The notes below the pieces were generated by a model. The model searched no databases, was not told the origin of the DNA, and saw only the letters and a list, made by a program, of their open reading frames with translations. Both the position numbers and the translations under genes were made by a program. Of a DNA stretch of 38,868 nucleotides, positions 30,056-37,177 are shown piece by piece. Source of the DNA: Nitrospira sp. (GTDB taxonomy: Bacteria; Nitrospirota; Nitrospiria; Nitrospirales; Nitrospiraceae). The stretch covers positions 1-38,868 of the forward strand of contig JAEURX010000022.1 in assembly GCA_016788885.1 (NCBI GenBank). Reading direction: 5' to 3'. Every line of letters begins with the position of its first letter. Position 1 is the stretch's first letter.

Positions 30056-30322
30056 ATGAAGCGGTCACGATTCTCCGAAGAGCAGATGGTCTATGCCATC
30101 CGGCAAGCCGAGAGTGGGACCCCAGTTGGGGATGTCTGTCGGCAACTCGGCATCGCCGAGCAAACCTTCTACGCCTGGAAAAAGACGTACGCGCACCTCG
30201 GCGTGAGCGAACTGCGTCGGCTGCGGCAGGTGGAAGAAGAGAACGGCCGGCTCAAACGGCTCGTGGCCGATCTCTCCCTCGACAAGCACATGCTGTCGGA
30301 GGCCTTGCGAAAAAAAGTCTAA
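30056..30322 (+). CDS. IS3-family transposase OrfA (HTH, Tnp_1)
   Basis: 88 residues from the ATG at 30056, preceded by GAAAGGAGTGG. MKRSRFSEEQMVYAIRQAE and DVCRQLGIAEQTFYAWKKTY form the helix-turn-helix; VSELRRLRQVEEENGRLKRLVADLSLDK is the leucine-zipper helix. The last codons CGA AAA AAA GTC TAA contain the A7G slippery run. OrfA alone binds IS ends and usually inhibits transposition; fusion to OrfB gives the active enzyme, which is impossible here because orfB is broken. Confidence 0.9.
   Translation: MKRSRFSEEQMVYAIRQAESGTPVGDVCRQLGIAEQTFYAWKKTYAHLGVSELRRLRQVEEENGRLKRLVADLSLDKHMLSEALRKKV
30310..30317 (+). other. Programmed -1 frameshift site (A7G)
   Basis: Seven A residues followed by G sit four codons before the orfA stop. 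A -1 shift here enters the orfB frame and reads LRPARRRELT, a transposase-like junction, as in IS911. The fused frame then meets TAG at 30349 after about ten codons, so slippage is now futile. Confidence 0.75.
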
Positions 30323-31175
30323 GGCCCGCCCGCCGCCGAGAATTGACTTAGTGGTTTCACCAGACGTTCTCGGTGAGGTGTACGCGGGCCTGTCGGTTGG
30401 CGCAGTCTGGTCGAGCTTCCTGGTATCGACACAGTCGCGCCAAGGATCAATCGGCTCTCCGGCTCCGCATTCGGGATCTGGCGCATGCTCGGCCTCGATT
30501 TGGCTACCTGCGCATCTGGGTGTGACTGCGCCGCGAAGGCTGGCCGGTGAATCGCAAACGTATCCGTCGACTCTACCGACTCGATGGATTGCAGCTGCGC
30601 ATGCGGGTGCGAAGACGGAAGCATATGGCATTGCATCGCGGACCCGCCCCGATCCCTGTCGGGCCGACCGAACGCTGAAGCATGGATTTCGTCCATGATA
30701 CCATGGCCGATGGGCGTCCATTCCGCGTGTTGACGGTCGTCGATAACTGGAGTCGTCAGAGCCCGATACTAGAGGCAGGAGTTCGCATGTCAGGAGCGAT
30801 CGTTGGAGAAACGCTGGACCGTGTGCTGCGCGGTGAACGAGGACCGCGCTCCATCACGGTCGATCATGGGACGGAGTTCCAATCGCGGGCATTGAAGGAT
30901 TGGGCCTATCGGCGCGGCGTCCAACTGGACTTCATTCAACCGGGGAAACCCGTCGAAAATGCCTTCATTGAATCATTTAACGGACGGCTGCGGGATTAGT
31001 GTTTGAATGCTCATCAGTTCGCCTCGCTGGCCGAGGCCCAGGCGATCATCGAACCTGGCGAGTGGACTATAATACCCGTCGTCCCCACAGCTCGCTTGGA
31101 CACCTGCCCCCAAGTGAGTTTGTCGCACAACGTCAGGCTATACCGATCGCCGAAGAAGCCCTCTGCTCTGGTTAA
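30316..31175 (+). pseudogene. IS3-family transposase OrfB (DDE integrase), inactivated
   Basis: In the -1 frame relative to orfA the DDE transposase can be read almost throughout: DQSALRLRIRDLAHARPRFGY, REGWPVNRKRIRRLYR, SMDFVHDTMADGRPFRVLTVVDNWSR, ITVDHGTEFQSRALKDWA, PGKPVENAFIESFNGRLRD, then after a shift WRVDYNTRRPHSSLG. Acidic catalytic positions are still seen in SMDF, VDHGTEF and AFIESFN. It is interrupted by TAG at 30349-30351, TGA at 30523-30525, TGA at 30676-30678 (expected Trp) and TAG at 30997-30999 (expected Glu). A one-base loss near 31054 shifts the tail, which ends at TAA 31173-31175. The longest piece that could still be made covers only part of the catalytic core. Confidence 0.88.
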
Positions 31176-31251
31176 GAATTGCCTTGGAATGGGAGCAACG
31201 TCACAGTCGTCTACTCTGGTGAAGAACCGTCTCAGAACGGGGGCAACGTCA
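31166..31251. repeat. Duplicated right end of the IS element
   Basis: Two imperfect copies of about 38 bases lie 48 bp apart (ending at 31203 and 31251). Both contain CTCTGGT-AAGAA, a variable middle, and GGG-GCAACGTCA. The outer copy matches the left inverted repeat better and is taken as the IS end. A local tandem duplication of the terminus explains the arrangement. Confidence 0.7.
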
Positions 31252-31833
31252 GGTCAGCGTGCCGATCGCCCCATCGCGGGTATCCTGATTATAGAAGAGT
31301 AATGTCGCACCATCAGCGACAATATGTGTCCAGTGGTCGAAACTACCTGACTTATAGGATGTGTTGGTCTTAAAGCCTGTCGGCGTCAGCGTCCCAATTG
31401 CGCTGGCGCCGTGATCTCGGTTGTAGAAGAGTATTGTTGACCCGTGAATCACGACGTGCGTCCATGTCCCAAAACTACCTGGTTGAAATGAGGTATTGGT
31501 GGTGAGTCCCGTTGGAGTTACTGTTGCAATCGCAGCGCTACCGTCAAGGCGATTGTAAAACAGCATTGTCGTACCGTCTGCGACGATATGAGTCCATTCC
31601 CCCAAACTTCCGTTTGGCAGAGATCCGGTGGTAGTGAACGTTGCCGTGTCAAATGAACCGATCGCGGCAGCGCCCGTCATTTGATTGTAGAAGAAACAAC
31701 CTGCGCCGGTATTGAGAACGTGCGTCCAAGTCCCAAAACTTCCCTACCCAAATTCCTTGGTGGTTGTGAGGCTGCTCGGCGTAAGTTTGCCGATAGCGGC
31801 AGCCCCATTGGTGCGATCGTAAAACAGCAGCAT
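31249..31833 (-). pseudogene. WTH/LFYN tandem-repeat protein, interrupted by an amber codon and truncated by the IS end
   Basis: An ATG at 31833 follows GGAAGGAGGG with nine-base spacing, a very good start. The frame reads MLLFYDRTNGAAAIGKLT and meets TAG at 31744-31746. Beyond it the same frame continues with ~44-residue repeats: WTHVLNTGAGCFFYN, WTHIVADGTTMLFYN, WTHVVIHGSTILFYN, WTHIVADGATLLFYN, each followed by a GA-AIGTLTPTG-type strand. The TAG aligns with a variable position before GSF, so it is a nonsense mutation or a read-through codon. The final stop TGA at 31251-31249 is the terminal TGA of the IS, so the original C-terminus is gone. The repeats suggest a beta-propeller-like fold (inference); no known family is recognised. 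It starts 33 bp after the TIR gene and probably shares its transcript. Confidence 0.7.
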
Positions 31834-31866
31834 ATTGGTTAGCCCTCCTTCCCCTCTCCTCTCGCG

Positions 31867-33429
31867 TTAGGAATGATTTGCTTTGAGGTTGATCGAAGTA
31901 CTCCGCCATGTGTCACCGTCTTTCACTCGGAGCAGAGCCTGAGTCACGGACTTTGGTACGATAAACACGATTTCAGTGTCGGCATAAGTATGCGCAGGAA
32001 TAGATTTGTTTGCCCCTCTTGCCGGTTCGTGAGGAAGATCATCAAAAACTAGGCGAAAATAATTCTGACCATAGTATGTAAATCCGCTTTTGTCGGTAGT
32101 CACCCTCAGTGAAATCCGCAGAAGGAAGGATTCCAGATTGTAAGGCTCTAATGAAAGCGCCCGAAAATCATAGTTAGCCGAACCTTTATCGACGCCAATA
32201 ATACGTGCTGGTCTGGCTAACGACCTAGGGATACTCGATGACCGCACATCAGACCGTGAGACTCCATACTTGAGGTCGATGGGGATAGTCGTTTGTTCGT
32301 TATCGTAGGTAATGCGAAAGCCTACTCGGCGAGCCGTCTTGGGAACAACAAAACTTACCTCCCCAGACTGTTCGCTGTCACTCGCTATCCTCTCAGCAAC
32401 GGACGAGGTTTTCGTCGGGGCATGACGACTATCATCAATCTGAAGTCGAAAGTGACTTTCATAATAAATGTTTACGTCCGAACCGCTGTTTCTTGTCAAG
32501 ATGGAAGTGCTGAGAAGCCAGTTCCCATTGAACTGGTCTTCCAATCGGATTGAGGTGAGGCGAAATACCAAATCGCCTGCCATAAACTTCACTTCAGCAC
32601 CAGCAGGCAGCGAGCGAACCTTTCCGTCTTCTATCCGAACGGATGCAGCAATCTTCTCGGATTCCGGTTTGTCGGCGATGGGAATCGGTTGCGCGGGTGG
32701 AGATTCTCCGGTGGTCGCTGCCGAAATCTGGGAAGCAGGCTCCGTTGGGTTAAGTTGAGCAACCGGCTCAGGAGATGGAAGCGAGGGGGTGTTCCTTTCC
32801 GTAACGATTCCACTGCCATTCGTCTGTGCGATGCCGGTTCCTTGAGTACTCCAACGCGCAACGGGAGAGATCAATGCAACCGCCAGCCCAATGCCAACGA
32901 TGCCTAATGCTACCAACGCTCCTCGATGTGCCAGGAGAGTTTGCTTGACATTGCGTTTGGGCTTGCCTCCTCCGAGCACTTTTTCAAGTACCAGCTCGAG
33001 CTGACTGGAATCATACTCCCAACGTTTATCAGTGAGCTCGTGGGTTTGGTACTGGAATAATTTTTTCAGTTCGTCCGGTAGAGTGTCTACCTTGGGAAGA
33101 TCGGCGCCTCCTACGAGAACGGGAATCACAGGAATGCTCCGGTTGAGAGCGGCCGTCAATTCCGTTCGGACCCAATCATTGGGGTCTTCCAGACGTCGCT
33201 GTCCTTCAGGACTTGTAGCGATAGGCCAATTCGGGCCGATCATGGCCAGCAGGACATCGCATGATCCGACAGCCGAACGCAGGGCTTTCGCAAAATCGGT
33301 GCCTGGTTGGATTGTATCGATATCCATAAAGATCGAGGCAGTTCCAAACTTTTGCTTGAGTCGCTCCGATAGGCGGCCCGTCCAGCCCGCGCTGTCTTCA
33401 CGACGGTAACTGATAAAGATGCCGGCCAT
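31867..33429 (-). CDS. TIR-domain membrane protein with two C-terminal beta-sandwich-like repeats
   Basis: 520 residues; ATG at 33429 with GGAGG six bases upstream. Residues 3 to about 130 are a bacterial TIR domain: IFISYRREDSAGWTGRLSERL, FMDIDTIQPGTDFAKAL, CDVLLAMIGPNW, and WVRTEL with Glu90 at the position of the NADase glutamate. A single transmembrane segment follows (about 168-190, ALVALGIVGIGLAVALI), then a Pro/Ser/Glu-rich linker, then two related modules of about 105 residues (LTSIRLEDQFNGNWLL ... FVVPKTARRVGFRI and ALSLEPYNLESFLLR ... FIVPKSVTQALLRV) resembling DUF4352/telokin-like immunoglobulin folds. Expected topology is cytoplasmic TIR and periplasmic modules. TIR enzymes cleave NAD or make signalling nucleotides in defence; whether this one does is untested. 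Confidence 0.82.
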   Translation of the reverse strand: MAGIFISYRREDSAGWTGRLSERLKQKFGTASIFMDIDTIQPGTDFAKALRSAVGSCDVLLAMIGPNWPIATSPEGQRRLEDPNDWVRTELTAALNRSIPVIPVLVGGADLPKVDTLPDELKKLFQYQTHELTDKRWEYDSSQLELVLEKVLGGGKPKRNVKQTLLAHRGALVALGIVGIGLAVALISPVARWSTQGTGIAQTNGSGIVTERNTPSLPSPEPVAQLNPTEPASQISAATTGESPPAQPIPIADKPESEKIAASVRIEDGKVRSLPAGAEVKFMAGDLVFRLTSIRLEDQFNGNWLLSTSILTRNSGSDVNIYYESHFRLQIDDSRHAPTKTSSVAERIASDSEQSGEVSFVVPKTARRVGFRITYDNEQTTIPIDLKYGVSRSDVRSSSIPRSLARPARIIGVDKGSANYDFRALSLEPYNLESFLLRISLRVTTDKSGFTYYGQNYFRLVFDDLPHEPARGANKSIPAHTYADTEIVFIVPKSVTQALLRVKDGDTWRSTSINLKANHS

Positions 33430-33438
33430 ATAGAACCT

Positions 33439-33464
33439 CCGCTAGATTCGGGTGAACCTAGCGG
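33439..33464 (-). promoter_or_regulatory. Hairpin abutting the Shine-Dalgarno of the TIR gene
   Basis: The transcript of the TIR gene would contain CCGCTAG, a second short arm, a 4-base loop and CTAGCGG: seven plus three base pairs around a single mismatch. Its 3' arm ends in GCGG, directly joined to and partly forming the AGCGGAGG Shine-Dalgarno, with the ATG ten bases further on. Such placement could restrain ribosome access or serve as a protein-binding operator. The structure is plain in the sequence; the regulatory role is inference. Confidence 0.5.
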
Positions 33465-33609
33465 ACTAAAGGCAAGACCTATTCCTTAATAAAGAGCAGG
33501 CGCGGGGAACTCTGCTTCCAAATAAGGTCGTGCCAAATCAGTATTTGTTGCGTCGATTTAAAGAATAACGTACGTGGTGTTTCATCACTGGACAGCGTGT
33601 CAGTACGTA

Positions 33610-33652
33610 TGCTGTATCCGATCCGATTCATTGAATCGGATCGGATACAGCA
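33610..33652. repeat. Perfect 43-bp palindrome (21-bp arms, one-base centre)
   Basis: TGCTGTATCCGATCCGATTCA is followed by a single T at 33631 and then its exact reverse complement ending in AGCA. The arms contain a doubled GATCCGAT/ATCGGATC-type core. There is no T tract for an intrinsic terminator. Candidates are a bidirectional hairpin, a recombination site, a binding site for a dimeric regulator, or a palindromic mobile repeat. It lies 181 bp upstream of the TIR start codon. Confidence 0.9.
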
Positions 33653-33932
33653 GCTCCTTTCACTCATTACCTAATGTTTGCGACGATTCACCGAGGAGGG
33701 CGAGGTCTTTTCAACACACCAACACCGCTATGATATTTTCACAATGCCAGATATGCGTTCCGCTTGATGTCCAGGCAAGTTCATCTGTCATCACCCCCTA
33801 TCCCGCATGTCAGCATCTCCGTTCGACACATCACTTCCGCCACAGGTTCCACTCAAGGACTCGAAGATGTTTCTATGCCGCCTCACTCACGTCATCTCGC
33901 ACTTCCAAGAGCTCACCGAGCCGTTCTGAAGA

Positions 33933-34160
33933 TCAAGGAACCGCCGATAGATGGAGCGAGACGCGGCTATCCGAGACTTGTATGACGTCGTCGTAGCGGA
34001 GCCTCTTCCTAAGTCGATGCAGAGTTGCCAGAAATGCCTGGCTCTCTGCTTCTCCATCCACCTGAGGCCCATAAGATCTCTTCGATGGCATCTTGATGTG
34101 CGCCATCGCTCCGGCTGCACAGACATACTGTAATAGTTCGATGAGGACATATGCGATCAT
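33933..34160 (-). pseudogene. Decayed winged-helix/BTAD regulator fragment
   Basis: The 75-codon frame LIELLQYVCAAGA ... VDGEAESQAFLATLHRLRKRL ... VIQVSDSRVSLHL matches the winged-helix region of the three regulators in the left part (for example LIELLQAIVASGGE ... SDGDRAVATFSKTLKRLRKYL ... VVRLEHGTVTLD). In the middle the match moves to another frame, which reads HQDAIEEILW just before PQVDGE, where the homologues have LIDQLWPDSDGD. Two compensating indels explain this. The fragment has no start context, no ATPase part and no BTAD part, so I call it a remnant of a regulator related to those at 16268-24246. Confidence 0.6.
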
Positions 34161-34252
34161 TTCTCTAACTAGGGCTCCTCCTAGGGTCGGCCCTGGCGCT
34201 TAATGTGGTACTCCACTTCTGTACATCGAAGGGCGAACCCAGGAGGCCTCAT

Positions 34253-34729
34253 ATGATGAAATCCAATTTATTACTACTCAGTGGTCTGTTCGCCACCCTC
34301 ACCGGCTGCATGACGAATGCGACCGTCGAGTTGACGAAGGCGCCGTTCGACGCCACGACCGACCTCACCAACGGCACCTCCGGCGCGACCAGGGAGTTTC
34401 TCGACCCCACGACGGACTTCACGTCGAGTACCACACCGGGCGCATTGTCGGAGAGCGGGCTCCTCCGAGCCAAACGAAAGGCCACCTTCTTCGCGACACA
34501 AACACAGGAGAACCTGCGTACAGATATCGCCCGGGGCCGGGGCGAATATCTGTCATCACTCGCTGTCCTCACGGGAGTGCCCGCACACCAGTGGACGGAC
34601 TTCCAGGCGACGATGACCGGCTCGTATCCCGCACTCTTCGACCAGGCGCTGTCACCGTCGCAATCGACGGAGCGGCTCATTGAGTTGGCGTGGGCGAGCG
34701 GCTACGGCCGGCAACGATCAGCGGACTGA
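34253..34729 (+). CDS. DUF3015-like putative lipoprotein
   Basis: 158 residues from the first of two adjacent ATGs at 34253, six bases after AGGAGG. A frame open further upstream (34205) lacks such a site. The N-terminus MKSNLLLLSGLFATLTGC ends in a good lipobox (LTGC), so export and lipidation are expected. A Thr/Asp-rich low-complexity stretch (DATTDLTNGTSG, DPTTDFTSSTTPG) precedes a helical domain with LRTDIARGRGEYLSSLAVLTGVP, YPALFDQ and ELAWASGYG, features I associate with DUF3015. Function is unknown. It is followed by a hairpin and then the PLD gene on the same strand. Confidence 0.75.
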   Translation: MMKSNLLLLSGLFATLTGCMTNATVELTKAPFDATTDLTNGTSGATREFLDPTTDFTSSTTPGALSESGLLRAKRKATFFATQTQENLRTDIARGRGEYLSSLAVLTGVPAHQWTDFQATMTGSYPALFDQALSPSQSTERLIELAWASGYGRQRSAD

Positions 34730-34746
34730 GCCCATTCGATGTCGAG

Positions 34747-34782
34747 CCCTCAACTGGACGCGCGAACGGCGTCGGTTGAGGG
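34747..34782 (+). terminator. Candidate hairpin terminator after the lipoprotein gene
   Basis: CCCTCAAC (34747-34754) pairs exactly with GTTGAGGG (34775-34782), and the loop contains further possible pairs. It starts 17 bp after the lipoprotein stop. There is no T tract, so it may be only a stabilising hairpin or a weak terminator. Confidence 0.4.
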
Positions 34783-34921
34783 GGCAGTCGCACATCATTG
34801 TGGAACTGCCTTAATCTGACACGCACCGCGCTACGCCCGCATGAATACACGTATTCTCACGCGTCTCGACGGTTGACAGGGTCGCCTGAGCGGCGTAGGT
34901 TTCGTTCACCTGACGGAACCT

Positions 34922-37177
34922 ATGGCCAACATCAGCATCCACGGACGCCTCATCGATGAGCGGGGAGCCGGCATCGCCGGCTTGACCGTTCGTGCGCTCG
35001 ACTTCGATCCTTTTTTTAGCGAAGACGATGTGCTGGGGGTCGGCAAGACAGAAGGCGACGGCACCTTTCTCATTGCCTACTCGCCGGACGCCTACCGTAC
35101 CTGGAAGGTTGATCGAAATCCCGACCTCGTCGCGCAGATATTCGGCCCGCCCAACTCCGACCCGAAACGCTTCGGCACGCGCCTCCTGCACGAAACCCCG
35201 GAAGCGGAAGATGTCACCGACTCGAACCACGAAGTCGGCACCATCACCATCCACCGCAACAACCTCGACGGCTGGCTCGTCACCCACACGACGTTACACC
35301 CCGCCTCCGGAGACCCAGTCGCGCTCTTTCACCATAACCGCGTCACACCGCTGATCGACGGGGCCACGATGTTTCCCGCAGTGACCGACGCCGCCGCCTC
35401 GGCCACCGAATCCATCAACCTCATGACGCTCTTCTTCGACGTCAACAACGGCTTCCTCACCAAATTCAAACCCAGCTTCGACCCGTTGAATCCCCCGTCC
35501 AACGGTTGCAAACAGGCGGCCGAGACCACGTTGGAGGACATCCTGAAACACAAAGGCGGCAAGCCGGTCAACATTCTCGTCACGAACCTGCCGCTCTCGG
35601 CAGAAGATACCGTGACCGAAGTGGCGGAGTTCTTCGCACAGACCGCGGGGGTGCACACCAACGCCTACAACAAGGGATTCGCGCTGCTGCATGCCAAGGC
35701 CATCGTGGTGGACGGGCGCCGCGCCATCCTCATGGGGTCGCCGTTGAAACAGTATTACTTCAGCGACACCAGCCATGCCATCCGTGACGCGCGCCACAAG
35801 GGCTCGCTCATGCACGACGTGAATCTCGACATCAGCGGGCCGGCGGTCTCCCATATCGAGAAAACGTTCGCAAGCATCTGGAATGCCACCGGCAAGCCCA
35901 TGCTCATTCCTCCGCCGAAAACCTTTCCCGACCTGCCGGTCACGCCCGACGGCGACGTGACCTCGGTGCAAGTCCTGCGCACGCTGCCGGGCGGCTCGAT
36001 CAAACGCATCAACCCCAGCGATGAAGACCTGCCCTACGGTGAAACCGGCATCCTCGAAGCCTATGAGCGTGCCATCGCCAACGCTCAGCGCTACATCTAC
36101 ATCGAGAACCAATACTTCACCTCTCACGAAATCATCGATGCGCTCATCTCGCGGATGAAGGACACCACCAGGCCGCGCTTGGAAATTATCCTGGTCTTGA
36201 ACCTGCTTCCCGACCTGCCCGGCTATCCGGATCGCCAGATCGACAACGTCAACCAACTCCGCAGCGCCGCCGACAGTGGCGGACATCATCTGGGCGTCTA
36301 CACCCTCTGGAGTCGATCGGAACAAGCGGGCAGCGGCGCAGGCAGTCAGCGGCGCTACGACGTGATGCCGGTGTACGTGCACAGCAAAACCGCCATCATC
36401 GACGACGTGTGGGCCACGTCCGGCAGCGCGAACCTCGACGGCACCTCGATGAACTACCACGAGATCGGCCTCATCATCACCGGCTCCCTCCTCGACCGCG
36501 CGATCGAAAAAGCCAACCTCACCAATGATCCGGGGAAATTTCTCTGGGAACTGTTTTGGTATATCTTTTTCTTCGTCTTCAAACAGATCCTGTTCGACCT
36601 CAAGACGTTGCTCGTCTTGCTCTTCGTCGCCTACAAACTGATCTTCGACTTCAAGGAGACACTGGAGACCATCCGCGAAACGTTGGGCGACGTGGCCGAC
36701 ATTCCCCAACTTATCGCCGACGTCTTTACACGCACGGCCCGGCACGCCCTCCCCGGCCGGTCACGTCAGCCGTCGCGGAGTGTGGAACTCAACCTGGTGA
36801 TGTACAGCGGCATCGCCGGCTTGCCGGAGAACGGCGTGGTCAAGGCCCTGCGTCATCAGTTGTGGCAGGAACACTTAGGACTCAGCTCGCTGCCGGATCA
36901 CCTCAAGACCTTGCCGGCCGATCCCGCCGCCACAACCTGGGTCGCCGACTGGGACGCCGCTGCCGCGCGACATGTGGAAGCCATTCAGAACAACCAGGCT
37001 CCGCCCGCCGACCAGACTCCACACCTGTTGCCCTGGAAGCCGGAGACCGACCCGAAGGACTATCTGACGGCACTCAAGATTCGCACGTCCACCCTGCGTA
37101 ACAAGGCGCAGAAGTTCGATTTCAACACCTGCAAGGTCGACGACAAGAAGGATCTGCTCCCATGGCCGATCATCTAG
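34922..37177 (+). CDS. Phospholipase D-like protein with two HKD motifs and N-terminal transthyretin-like domain
   Basis: 751 residues. Residues 3 to about 60 look like a transthyretin/CarboxypepD-reg beta-sandwich (ISIHGRLIDERGAGIAGLTV ... EGDGTFLIAY). The PLD catalytic core has HKD motif 1 at HAKAIVVDGRRAILMGSP (His257, Lys259, Asp264) and motif 2 at HSKTAIIDDVWATSGSANLDG (His487, Lys489, Asp494); both are complete, so phosphodiesterase or transphosphatidylase activity is plausible. IYIENQYFTS before motif 2 is typical. Residues about 541-575 form an aromatic hydrophobic stretch (FWYIFFFVFKQILF, LLVLLFVAYKLIF) that may sit in or on a membrane. No signal peptide. The ribosome-binding site is weak. 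It overlaps the next gene by 16 nt, so the two are co-translated. Confidence 0.88.
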   Translation: MANISIHGRLIDERGAGIAGLTVRALDFDPFFSEDDVLGVGKTEGDGTFLIAYSPDAYRTWKVDRNPDLVAQIFGPPNSDPKRFGTRLLHETPEAEDVTDSNHEVGTITIHRNNLDGWLVTHTTLHPASGDPVALFHHNRVTPLIDGATMFPAVTDAAASATESINLMTLFFDVNNGFLTKFKPSFDPLNPPSNGCKQAAETTLEDILKHKGGKPVNILVTNLPLSAEDTVTEVAEFFAQTAGVHTNAYNKGFALLHAKAIVVDGRRAILMGSPLKQYYFSDTSHAIRDARHKGSLMHDVNLDISGPAVSHIEKTFASIWNATGKPMLIPPPKTFPDLPVTPDGDVTSVQVLRTLPGGSIKRINPSDEDLPYGETGILEAYERAIANAQRYIYIENQYFTSHEIIDALISRMKDTTRPRLEIILVLNLLPDLPGYPDRQIDNVNQLRSAADSGGHHLGVYTLWSRSEQAGSGAGSQRRYDVMPVYVHSKTAIIDDVWATSGSANLDGTSMNYHEIGLIITGSLLDRAIEKANLTNDPGKFLWELFWYIFFFVFKQILFDLKTLLVLLFVAYKLIFDFKETLETIRETLGDVADIPQLIADVFTRTARHALPGRSRQPSRSVELNLVMYSGIAGLPENGVVKALRHQLWQEHLGLSSLPDHLKTLPADPAATTWVADWDAAAARHVEAIQNNQAPPADQTPHLLPWKPETDPKDYLTALKIRTSTLRNKAQKFDFNTCKVDDKKDLLPWPII

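Larger units (their letters stand above)
29973..31251 (+). mobile_element. Decayed IS3-family insertion sequence (1279 bp)
   Basis: The ends are imperfect inverted repeats. The left begins TGACGT-CTCCCC-...-GACGG...TCT..CAC.AGAGTAG, and the right, read on the other strand, begins TGACGT-TGCCCCC-...-GACGG..TCT.CAC.AGAGTAG. Inside are an intact orfA and a ruined orfB in the -1 frame, the IS3/IS911 layout. The length is typical for the family. I see no target-site duplication (left flank ...CTAGTG, right flank GGTCAGCG), so one side has probably been lost by deletion. Confidence 0.82.
33430..34252. other. Long intergenic stretch upstream of the TIR gene
   Basis: More than 800 bp without an intact gene. 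It holds the TIR gene leader with a hairpin (33439-33464), a perfect palindrome (33610-33652), a decayed regulator fragment (about 33933-34160) and the leader of the lipoprotein gene with AGGAGG just before 34253. The remainder (33670-33930) shows no recognisable coding or structural signal. The region looks like a graveyard of earlier genes. Confidence 0.6.

Noticed and set aside
30351-30698. Plus-strand frame of 115 codons within the IS element
   Set aside because: It lies in a different frame from the recognisable transposase sequence and has no domain.
33520-33540. Sigma-54-like TGGCACG element on the minus strand upstream of the TIR gene
   Set aside because: The -24 half matches but the -12 half (TATT instead of TTGC) does not.
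35294-36745. Minus-strand frame of 483 codons
   Set aside because: Opposite to the PLD-like gene, whose HKD motifs prove the plus strand codes; the shadow arises from high GC at third positions.
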